Origin: Planctomycetota bacterium
GTDB lineage: Bacteria > Planctomycetota > Planctomycetia > Pirellulales > Thermoguttaceae
Direction: 5' to 3'
NCBI GenBank assembly: GCA_030612765.1
Contig: JAUWNG010000010.1
Location: 1-50,290, forward strand
DNA length: 50,290 nt
Numbering within the stretch: the first letter of the stretch is position 1; each line of letters begins with the position of its first letter. A program made the translations under genes and the position numbers. Below are positions 16,773 through 24,506 of this stretch, in pieces. The notes beneath the pieces were generated by a model, which did not search any database, was not told the DNA's origin, and saw only the letters and a program-made list of their open reading frames with translations.

Positions 16773-18093
16773 TCTGCTGACTTAGCCGCAGGTAGTCGGT
16801 TATCGCCTGCATCAATGGCGCCGAGCCCCAACGGGACGACTGGATGTGAAAAGGACGACCGAAAAATCGATAACATGCCACGTCGCCGGTGCGCAGGTTG
16901 ACAAATTGATCCACGGCGATGGCGATCATCTTGGGGATCATTTCCCGCACCTGCGTCGCAACCGATGAGGACACGACAGAGCCGCCCAGGTATGCAGACA
17001 GTGCAGATACGCCTTCCGAGTAGCCAACGATTCCCGTCGATTGCCGACTGCCGATCAGGTGCAGCCCGCGGCCGTCGGGCAGAAAAAGTTCGTTCAAGTA
17101 GAACCGCGTCCCTCGCTCAAGTGCGTCCCTCGCGTCTTCCGCCAAATTCCGAGGCAGCACGTCCAGCCGTCCAATCACGGCCAACGCGCACAAGTTCATC
17201 GCCGTGTGGTGGTTGTCAATCACACGGGCGCCGCCGAACCGTTCATAATGGCGGCGCGTGCAGTAGTGCCATGAACCATCGGTCTGCTGTTCCGAAACGA
17301 CCATTCGCACCAAGCCCTCCAGCGATTCCTGCATTTTGGAAGTTCGTTGTTCTGAAGGGACCGCGGCCAACAACACAGCGGCGTCCGCCCCAGTGTTGAT
17401 CACTTCGTCGCGCGTGTGGGGATAGTAGCTTACGGTGCAGGTTTTGTCCGGATAGACCTGCCAGTTGTGATATGTCATTAAGGCCTTGGCTGCGCTCGTC
17501 CCTGCTTCCCGCAGGTCGGGGCGATCAAGATATTGGCCGGCTTTCAACAGCATCAATCCCACGCGGCCCGTGTGATGAGCGCACGAGAGCGGAACATCGA
17601 TTCGCGGTTCGTCGCGCCAACTCGCGGCATGGTGGCTGTACGGGTGTTCCCAGCATACATGTTCTCCATCGAGACGAAGGTCCAAAGCGCTCCGGCAAAC
17701 ATGTTCCAAAAGCGCCTTGCACGGGGGGGGATCGGGCAGCAGCGCACGGACCATGTACGTCATGCCGAGATGATAAAACAGGCTCGGAACCACCTGTTTA
17801 CGGATGCCCAAAATCCGCCTCCAGGTCATGGGCGCCGCCAGTTCGATTCCTTGCAATGCTTTCAGAACAATTCGTTTTCCACGACCTCTCGCCAGCCACA
17901 ATAACAGCGAATGACTTTTCACGTCACCGAAATCGTAGCGAGCGTAACCGAGGCATCGATTTCGCTCGTCCAGCAGATTCCATAGCGTCAACAGCTGTTC
18001 GGCTATCATCGCATCGTGCTGAACTTCAATACATACCGAGGCGCCACCTTTGTGAATTGCTGATGTGTGTAGTTGATGCGTAAGCGGTTTCAT
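16765..18093 (-). CDS. Alpha/alpha-toroid-like protein of polysaccharide locus
   Basis: A 442-residue protein without transmembrane segments or signal peptide. Helical, repeated segments such as HTGRVGLMLLKAGQYLDRPDLREAG, NTGADAAVLLAAVP, QQTDGSWHY and YSEGVSALSAYL have the look of alpha/alpha-toroid folds shared by polysaccharide lyases, glycoside hydrolases and uronyl epimerases. I cannot assign a specific activity; a D-glucuronyl C5-epimerase-like or unsaturated-sugar hydrolase role is possible but unproven. It sits 2 bases downstream of the Wzy-like polymerase gene and overlaps the deacetylase gene, so it very likely acts on the same polymer or its lipid-linked unit. Confidence 0.6.
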   Translation of the reverse strand: MKPLTHQLHTSAIHKGGASVCIEVQHDAMIAEQLLTLWNLLDERNRCLGYARYDFGDVKSHSLLLWLARGRGKRIVLKALQGIELAAPMTWRRILGIRKQVVPSLFYHLGMTYMVRALLPDPPPCKALLEHVCRSALDLRLDGEHVCWEHPYSHHAASWRDEPRIDVPLSCAHHTGRVGLMLLKAGQYLDRPDLREAGTSAAKALMTYHNWQVYPDKTCTVSYYPHTRDEVINTGADAAVLLAAVPSEQRTSKMQESLEGLVRMVVSEQQTDGSWHYCTRRHYERFGGARVIDNHHTAMNLCALAVIGRLDVLPRNLAEDARDALERGTRFYLNELFLPDGRGLHLIGSRQSTGIVGYSEGVSALSAYLGGSVVSSSVATQVREMIPKMIAIAVDQFVNLRTGDVACYRFFGRPFHIQSSRWGSAPLMQAITDYLRLSQQNE

Positions 18094-18095
18094 GC

Positions 18096-19451
18096 CTAAT
18101 CAACCCTTGCCTTGTTGGAACCGTCGGCCTCATTGGTTGACGCGAACCATACCGATAATAGGGCAAGTATGGGTATAAACAAGAACCCTTTGGTCAGTAA
18201 GGCCGAGGTGAAAATGCTTTCCGACAGCGAAAGAGATTTTGTTATAAATAACACGAAGAAGGGCAAGATCGCAAGGTTGCGTATACGGAAAATCAATCCA
18301 AACAAATCGAACAATAGCACGCCTATTATGCAAACGGGAATGGTAACCAGACCAAACAAGATGTAGTATGCACCAATGAAATTTGTGTTTACGACCGTTG
18401 TGGCGTGTCCCACATACTCACGTCCTAATTCTTGAGTCACTTCGTTGTATGGCTCTCCGAGCAGTATTGCGATGGGCCGAATGCCGACGATCCCGCGGGT
18501 TTCCGTGACCTGGGTGTGGTACACATACATCAAGGTGGTATGAGCGGGCGCCATGACGGCCCTGTTGAACATGCTGCCCGTTATTCTTCCAACCAATGCC
18601 GCTCCTGTAACAGGGCGGCCTTCGCGCGCAATGGAGATGAAAGCAGGTCCCAAAAGCACCAAGAAGCCGCCCACCAACGCGAATACCGCAAGACGAATGG
18701 GCCGGATCCGTTTCGTCCGCAGGAAAAAGTACGTCAGCAACGCGAGTAATACCGGTGCCCCGAAGTTATTCCGAGTTGCCGCCATCGAAGATGATAAAAT
18801 CGCCGCTGCCGCCACCGGGATGTAGTCCAACCGTCGGCGTTGTACGATCATAATTGTCGCCGTCATGACCAGTAGTGGGACGAAAAGGCTGGCGTTCCAA
18901 GAATACATATAGATCACGAAGCGATTTGGTAGGAGCTTAAGGCTCAATTCCCGCGCCATGTTGAGCCCCATGGGATCGGTCAACAGGAAATACAAGCCGG
19001 TCTGATAAAACGAGATAGTGGAGAAGTAGGCAAGCATCGTAAGGCCGGTACAGCACAGCAAAAAGACCACGAAATAGCCGGGCAAAGAAGACTGTTTCGC
19101 CTCGATTTGTCGCCACATCTTGTCCCAAATTTCCTTGGTGTGTCCATCGCTGGCGAAATAAAGCGGTATGGCAATTGCCAGGAAGGATATCGCAAACCCA
19201 TGAATGATGAACAGGTAGTGCCAAGGGATCGGAACGACATCGGCTGTCTTGCGTAAATAGAAAATGCTCGGCACCTGCACGCGCAAAACGTACCAGGAAA
19301 AGGTGAGCAGCGACGGGCGCAGGAACCAGTGCCTCTTCTTGTACCCGATTAGCAGCAGCGCAACGATGGACAGCAGGCAGCATCCTACGGCCAGAAACGT
19401 CGTCACATCCACCGGAGGAAGGGCGAGGTCTTTCGTCCGTTCAAACAGCAT
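18096..19451 (-). CDS. Wzy-like O-antigen/exopolysaccharide polymerase
   Basis: A 451-residue polytopic inner-membrane protein with roughly a dozen hydrophobic segments (for example FLAVGCCLLSIVALLLIGY, GYFVVFLLCCTGLTMLAYF and LAVFALVGGFLVLLGPAFI) and a long hydrophilic loop after the middle of the protein (AREGRPVTGAALVGRITG ... TRGIVGIRPIAILLGEPYN). This topology is the usual basis for calling oligosaccharide repeat-unit polymerases, whose sequences are poorly conserved. It would join lipid-linked units at the periplasmic face. The Wzx, Wzz/kinase and priming transferase genes elsewhere in the locus complete a Wzx/Wzy-dependent pathway. The segment around it is visibly richer in A+T than the flanking genes. 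Confidence 0.8.
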   Translation of the reverse strand: MLFERTKDLALPPVDVTTFLAVGCCLLSIVALLLIGYKKRHWFLRPSLLTFSWYVLRVQVPSIFYLRKTADVVPIPWHYLFIIHGFAISFLAIAIPLYFASDGHTKEIWDKMWRQIEAKQSSLPGYFVVFLLCCTGLTMLAYFSTISFYQTGLYFLLTDPMGLNMARELSLKLLPNRFVIYMYSWNASLFVPLLVMTATIMIVQRRRLDYIPVAAAAILSSSMAATRNNFGAPVLLALLTYFFLRTKRIRPIRLAVFALVGGFLVLLGPAFISIAREGRPVTGAALVGRITGSMFNRAVMAPAHTTLMYVYHTQVTETRGIVGIRPIAILLGEPYNEVTQELGREYVGHATTVVNTNFIGAYYILFGLVTIPVCIIGVLLFDLFGLIFRIRNLAILPFFVLFITKSLSLSESIFTSALLTKGFLFIPILALLSVWFASTNEADGSNKARVD

Positions 19452-19529
19452 GGCTGTTTTTCTCCATCCAATATAAAACGTTTAACAAAAGAGGTGTTGA
19501 AGGAACCGGCGGCAAATCAGGAGGGATCA

Positions 19530-20585
19530 CTAATCGTACCAAACCCAAGAGCGTTTGCGGTGCCTTGTCCAGTACCGATGAGCGTACCAAAGTCCATAAG
19601 CAATTGGCGAACTGAATTTCCACACGCCCATGATTGGGCATAGCTCGCCTCCCCAACGACGATAGTGACCTTCGACGCCGGGAAGCATTGATCCCTCGAA
19701 GTCGTAGTCGAGATTCATGTCGTGGCTGTCGCGAATTGCTCGTTCGACAAGCAACGACTTCGTTTGAGACACTCTTGGAGCGTTCGGTGCGTATTTTCGA
19801 ATATCTGGAATAATTCCTCCAAGCAAGGAATAGGTTGTCTTCGCGTCGCGCACTAGCGCCATTACCGTTAGAGGACGACCAGAGGCATCGCGTATGAGAT
19901 ACGCAATGCCAGCCGAGTGCGACGTGACCTCTTCCCACCAAGCAGGCAGCCTGTCCCGGAATTTTCGAAACGCAAACCCTTTGTATTCGGCCGTGGCCCC
20001 GATCACCTCGATAATATCGTGAATTGGCGGGTTCAGGTCGAGTTGATACCCATTCTCTTCGACTTCGCGGGTGCCGGCAACCAAGCTTTTTCGATGGGAA
20101 GAAGAGATGCGGGTGCTCCAAGTTTCTTTTTCCGAGCATGGGATACGGTAGGTATATGCGACCGTTGCATCAAAACCGTTCCATAGAAACGGAATTATGT
20201 CCCGTTCCGTATGCCCAAGGGTAAAATTATATGCGCCCAGTCGCGGCAACGCATTGATCACTCCCAGGAGCATCTCCCTGGCATGGGTGAGTTGTTTCGT
20301 TTGGTTCTTGCTGTTCGACGGCAGGTAGACGGGGCCGTTCCGCGGAGTCAGCGGTGGACGGATGATGCTCTTCGTCCCCCATTTCCTTCCAATGCTATAG
20401 CAGATACCGGCTCGTATTCGGCCCTGCTGATCCACGAGGGCCTGAACGATGGGTTCCATGTTCCAAGCACGATACCACCACGCCTTTTGAAAAACAGACC
20501 CGTTCGGAGACGCATCGACAAATTCATCCCATTTGTCGTGCTCGGACGCGGCAAGCGTAGTCCATTCGTCGATACTGCGTCCCAT
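19530..20585 (-). CDS. FemAB-like GNAT-superfamily protein
   Basis: A 351-residue protein with the pattern of FemAB-related / BioF2-like acyltransferases: WDEFVDASPNGSVFQKAWWYRAW near the N-terminus, IRPPLTPRNGPVYLP, ISSSHRKSLVAGTREVEENG (the region that usually contacts the acyl or aminoacyl donor) and SLLVERAIRDSHDMNLDYDFEG followed by YRRWGG near the C-terminus. Such proteins recur in exosortase-associated polysaccharide loci. The reading frame extends further upstream to a TTG at 20708, but I chose the ATG at 20585, which follows CAGGGAAAATAAGA and begins at the conserved part. The acceptor is unknown. Confidence 0.75.
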   Translation of the reverse strand: MGRSIDEWTTLAASEHDKWDEFVDASPNGSVFQKAWWYRAWNMEPIVQALVDQQGRIRAGICYSIGRKWGTKSIIRPPLTPRNGPVYLPSNSKNQTKQLTHAREMLLGVINALPRLGAYNFTLGHTERDIIPFLWNGFDATVAYTYRIPCSEKETWSTRISSSHRKSLVAGTREVEENGYQLDLNPPIHDIIEVIGATAEYKGFAFRKFRDRLPAWWEEVTSHSAGIAYLIRDASGRPLTVMALVRDAKTTYSLLGGIIPDIRKYAPNAPRVSQTKSLLVERAIRDSHDMNLDYDFEGSMLPGVEGHYRRWGGELCPIMGVWKFSSPIAYGLWYAHRYWTRHRKRSWVWYD

Positions 20586-20723
20586 TCTTATTTTCCCTGA
20601 ATTCTCCAAACAAAACATCGCGACATCGCGTTTACCTACCGAAACGTTGCCGGAGTTGCATTCTTTCGGAGCCGAAACGTGCGGCCGCGCCAACGCCGAG
20701 TATTTCAACCATGATCGTAGGAA

Positions 20724-21404
20724 TTAAGCACTGTTGGGATTGGACTTGGGAATTCTTCCCAAAGTAATTGTAATCCCACACCACAGGAAAAGAGGGACGA
20801 TGCATATACGGCGGAAGCCAGCCCGTTCGCAGCCGGCGATCGAGGGAGCATTGTAAACGTTAACGTCGGATAAAATGCGGCCAACGTTGGACTTGCTGAA
20901 CGTAAGCTTGACCAACTCAGCGAGCACATGTTGGAAAATCTTGCGGCCGCGAAATTTAGGGTCAATGTGAAAGAACATGAAAGAGGTGGTGTCGCGAGTG
21001 ACTGGCATATAACCCCAAATCTTTCGACCCAAACCGTTTGGGATCGCCACCCAGCCGTGTCCCACCACCCGGTCGCCGCAAAAGGCGTATATGCCGAGAT
21101 CGCCTTGGGCGAGATATCTCCTGCAATTCGCCACCACTTTTTGGCAGCGAAAATGCGAGACCAAGGCAACATTCTCGGCCGTGACTTGTTCAAAGTGGAT
21201 CCCATCAATCGGCTTCAGGAGGGGGGGCGGGTCGTGACGACGAACTTCTAAGATGACTTTTCGCTGCAATCGGGGAATGATTTTTCGCAGTAGTCTGGGA
21301 ATGAATGAAGCGAGAGACTTCATTAGCTTATGTGGTGATATCATAATAGGCAACCGTTCACGGAGCTTCGGAGTTGGCATAGCTAATTTTGTCCGAATCG
21401 ACAC
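20724..21404 (-). CDS. GNAT-family N-acetyltransferase
   Basis: The C-terminal 150 residues show a GNAT fold: a strand/helix block GIYAFCGDRVVGHGWVAI, then SFMFFHIDPKFRGRKIFQHVLAELVKL, whose RGRKIFQ turn corresponds to the acetyl-CoA pyrophosphate loop (R/QxxGxG/A, here degenerate), and APSIAGCERAGFRRI at the end. The N-terminus is basic. Start choice is uncertain; GTG at 21404 sits nine bases after AAAGGGAG, while ATG codons a few residues further in are alternatives. It lies between the asparagine-synthase-like gene and the FemAB-like gene and probably N- or O-acetylates a sugar of the polymer. Confidence 0.75.
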   Translation of the reverse strand: MSIRTKLAMPTPKLRERLPIMISPHKLMKSLASFIPRLLRKIIPRLQRKVILEVRRHDPPPLLKPIDGIHFEQVTAENVALVSHFRCQKVVANCRRYLAQGDLGIYAFCGDRVVGHGWVAIPNGLGRKIWGYMPVTRDTTSFMFFHIDPKFRGRKIFQHVLAELVKLTFSKSNVGRILSDVNVYNAPSIAGCERAGFRRICIVPLFLWCGITITLGRIPKSNPNSA

Positions 21405-21476
21405 GATGCTCAGCTCCCTTTTGCGATTCAAGCCGCCACAACAATCTTATTGACACCTGACACGGATTACACTGAT

Positions 21477-23090
21477 TTATGGATTGTGGCAGAGACACCA
21501 AGCGGCGACGGCGCCGTTGACGCTGCCGAAGTCACTGCGATCGTATTCGGAAGTCAATTGATCCACCAGAAGCGAGGTGAGATCTTGAAAAGCGCCGATG
21601 TTGACCGGATTCGGCTGAAGTCTTCCAACAGTCCCCAGGTACAGTCCTTTTAGCAGTCGAATCATCGCACGGGGCATATACGGCCTCACAAAATCATTGT
21701 AGACCTTGAACTGGGTGAACTCCGACTTCCTAAACCCCACCCCCATGGGATTGAAGAGGTGTTCAAATACATGCTTGCGATAGAGCGCGCCGTTCACTCG
21801 GAATTTGAGCGGAATGCGATACCACCACTCGATCAGTTCCTTGTCCCAAAGCGGCAGCCGCCACTCATACCCATACAATTCGTAGGTCCGTACGTTGTTG
21901 ATGAGGAATTTCGTCGCCCGGTTAAGAGCATACCAGTTTTCCAGCACACTGCAAAAATCTTGCATCTCTTCCGACTTGAACCGAGACGTATAGGCATGGA
22001 TGCGGTCAAGAATGGCTTGCTTCGTCTCTGGAGCGATCGGCGAAGCCAAAAAAACGAAAAATTGTTGATACAGGTAATTGTCTATGCCAACTGCAAGAGC
22101 CTGTTCGGGATGATTATCGCTGACCTCGAAGGGGATAAAGCGTCCTTTTCGCAAGCTCATATAGCCCGGTGCGATGACCGAATCAGCGGGGATTAGCCCT
22201 TGTTCCGATAATGCTTCCACCGCGGGAAGCTCCTGTACGAAGGGAATCGCGCATTGCTGCCAGATAAAACGACAGAAGTTCAAAAAACGCGACGACTCGA
22301 TTATCGCCTGCCAACATTGGCGATTGTATTCGATCACATGGATCGGATATCCGAGTTGTGAAGCCACCTTTTTTGCGACGTGGTGTTCATCGCTGGTCGG
22401 CGCGCCGTAACTGTAACAGATCACGTTTTCGCAGTTTTCCCGCTTCAACGCGCAAACGATGGACCGTGAATCGTATCCGCCGCTTAAGGGCACGACGATA
22501 GTCCGTCCTTCGGCGGAGCGGATCAGCCGCCGCGCCCAACGCGAGGTGATTTGATCCAATTCCTCGACAAGCTCATCCTCGCACTTGTCCGTATAATTGT
22601 TGTGAGCATGACTAAAGTAGACACTGGCGCTCCCTTGCGCGGTCTGCTTGTCGTAGACGAACGCTTCGCCGGCCTCGATTTGCCGGACCCGAGGATCCAG
22701 TGTATTGGGACCAATGGGATATCCGACTCGGAGAAACTCCTCGCGGGCGATTGGGTCGAACTCCACCGTGCCGCCGAGTTCGGCTTGTATCGCCCGCACG
22801 TCGTCGCCCAACACCAGATCGCCGCCTTTCATGGCGTAGAACAGGGGGATGCTGCGCACCGGATCGACGGCGGCCAGCACTTGTCCATCCGTCTCCAAGA
22901 TAGCGGCGAAACATCCGTTAGCCTCGCGGAGCTTCTTGCGAAAACCATCCGCGTCGGCCGCCGCCGCGAAGTAATCGACGACGGCTTCGCCACGGCAAAA
23001 CGTTCCGGCGCCGTCAAAAAGGTAGCCCTTCACGTGCAATCCGCCGCGATGATGCCACGCAAAACCTTGGTCTCTCTTGATGATGAGCAT
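21477..23090 (-). CDS. Asparagine-synthase-like amidotransferase lacking Cys2
   Basis: A two-domain AsnB-like protein of 537 residues. The N-terminal class-II amidotransferase-like half contains FDGAGTF, NGCFAAILETDGQVL, AAVDPVRSIPLFYA and LVLGDDVRAIQAE. The C-terminal synthetase half contains the PP-loop VPLSGGYDSRS (200-210), ICYSYGAPTSDEHHVAKKVA and WRLPLWDKELIEWW. The catalytic N-terminal cysteine required for glutaminase activity (Met-Cys) is absent: the protein starts MLIIKRDQ and no alternative start gives MC. It may therefore use free ammonia or be a non-amidating ATP-dependent ligase. Relatives occur in exosortase-linked polysaccharide loci, where they are thought to amidate uronic-acid sugars. 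Confidence 0.88.
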   Translation of the reverse strand: MLIIKRDQGFAWHHRGGLHVKGYLFDGAGTFCRGEAVVDYFAAAADADGFRKKLREANGCFAAILETDGQVLAAVDPVRSIPLFYAMKGGDLVLGDDVRAIQAELGGTVEFDPIAREEFLRVGYPIGPNTLDPRVRQIEAGEAFVYDKQTAQGSASVYFSHAHNNYTDKCEDELVEELDQITSRWARRLIRSAEGRTIVVPLSGGYDSRSIVCALKRENCENVICYSYGAPTSDEHHVAKKVASQLGYPIHVIEYNRQCWQAIIESSRFLNFCRFIWQQCAIPFVQELPAVEALSEQGLIPADSVIAPGYMSLRKGRFIPFEVSDNHPEQALAVGIDNYLYQQFFVFLASPIAPETKQAILDRIHAYTSRFKSEEMQDFCSVLENWYALNRATKFLINNVRTYELYGYEWRLPLWDKELIEWWYRIPLKFRVNGALYRKHVFEHLFNPMGVGFRKSEFTQFKVYNDFVRPYMPRAMIRLLKGLYLGTVGRLQPNPVNIGAFQDLTSLLVDQLTSEYDRSDFGSVNGAVAAWCLCHNP

Positions 23091-23161
23091 TTTAATGGTA
23101 GTCGGAAAGGTTGCCCGATGGTTAAAGGTTGATTGTTGAATCGTGTTTTGTATTCGATGTC

Positions 23162-24496
23162 TTACGCCATTTCAGTTTGTGTTTGATCAAAGGAGTGTTC
23201 CGTTGATATCGGCATCGACTGCTTTTTCAGAAACCACCATACCCATGCGATAAGGTAGGTATTGAAAAAGATGCCGACTATGCTGTAGAGAATCACGGTT
23301 TGCAGTGCGGTGAAAAATATCCCTCCCACTACGATGGCCGATACCCGACCGACGAGTACTACTATGTCGATAACCAACAGCGCGCGCTGGCGGCGATATA
23401 TTTGACCAAACAGCATCGCTGGAACATTGCAAAATCCGATGGCGAGCCACAGCACCAACCAGCGGGAGTATTCGCCCGCCGTGCGCCACTGCTCGCCAAG
23501 GACAAAAGCCGCAACTGCGGGCGCAAAAATCACGATGAGCACGGTTGGCAATACCGCAATGGCGATCAGACCCAATGTGGTTTTTTTGAACAAAGCATAG
23601 GTGTCGCCGCCGGAATTGTACACCTCCCCGGCCTTCTGAAACAACACCGATTGAAGAGAAGACCGGACAAGATTCATCGGCATTTGCACGATCCGCACGC
23701 CGAACGCATAATAGCCGACCACCGCAACCCCAAAGTAGTGCGCCAACAACAGCAATGGCACTTGTTGAGAAACCGTATTCAGCAAAGTCTGTGGAGTTGT
23801 GTACATCGGAAAATCCGCGTACGCACGGGCAAGCCGCTTCATGCGACTCCATTGGAGCGAACCGCTGATCAGTTGCCAATCGTGCTTGAAAATCTGGACG
23901 GCAAACGTCGCCGACCCACAAACGTCGCCGATTATCCTCCCCAAGATCAATCCGAACACGTTGGCGCTGCACAGACCGGCGGCCACCTGAGCCCCTGGGC
24001 CGGTCAACGCCTTTGCCACTTGAGATATCGACGCGCGGCGAAACTGCTTGCGGCGGGCCGACCAAGAGAAAAGAGTTTGCCACGCCCCCATGAGGAAAAC
24101 TAATACGGGCAGCAACCACAGCCAAGGGACAAGTTCGGGGGTTTTCAGCAACGTTGCCAGTTGGTTGCCAAACGCCAAGCATAATATGCCGGAAAGAGCC
24201 GCGATTCCAAGGACCACTATTCCACATAGCCCGAGAATGCAGGCTGCGTCGGCGTCCTCCTTTGGAAGCATCAAGGCCATATCGTAACGAAGCGTGGCCA
24301 CGCATGAAACGATCCCCACGATCGACAGAAAAACTCCAAACACCCCGTACGTGGCGGGGTCGTACACCCGCGACAACACCGGCACGAACGCCAACGCAAT
24401 CACCTGCGCCAGCACTGTCCCCGTCATCATCACGAGGACGTTGCGGAAGAAGTGGCTGCGGTAGAGGCGCGAAACGAGATTATGAATCGACTTCAC
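23162..24496 (-). CDS. Wzx-like polysaccharide flippase
   Basis: A 444-residue inner-membrane protein of the MOP/polysaccharide-biosynthesis flippase type with about 12-14 hydrophobic segments (VLVMMTGTVLAQVIALAFVPVL at the start; VPWLWLLPVLVFLMGAW and LIAIAVLPTVLIVIFAPAVA later). The N-terminal FFRNVLVMMTGTVLAQ and the following VYDPATYGVFGVF are familiar in this family. It should move the lipid-linked repeat unit to the periplasmic face. The start is GTG at 24496, ten bases after the stop of the pseudo-J-domain gene, so the two are probably cotranscribed. Confidence 0.9.
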   Translation of the reverse strand: MKSIHNLVSRLYRSHFFRNVLVMMTGTVLAQVIALAFVPVLSRVYDPATYGVFGVFLSIVGIVSCVATLRYDMALMLPKEDADAACILGLCGIVVLGIAALSGILCLAFGNQLATLLKTPELVPWLWLLPVLVFLMGAWQTLFSWSARRKQFRRASISQVAKALTGPGAQVAAGLCSANVFGLILGRIIGDVCGSATFAVQIFKHDWQLISGSLQWSRMKRLARAYADFPMYTTPQTLLNTVSQQVPLLLLAHYFGVAVVGYYAFGVRIVQMPMNLVRSSLQSVLFQKAGEVYNSGGDTYALFKKTTLGLIAIAVLPTVLIVIFAPAVAAFVLGEQWRTAGEYSRWLVLWLAIGFCNVPAMLFGQIYRRQRALLVIDIVVLVGRVSAIVVGGIFFTALQTVILYSIVGIFFNTYLIAWVWWFLKKQSMPISTEHSFDQTQTEMA

Positions 24497-24506
24497 TCGA
24501 CTTCTA

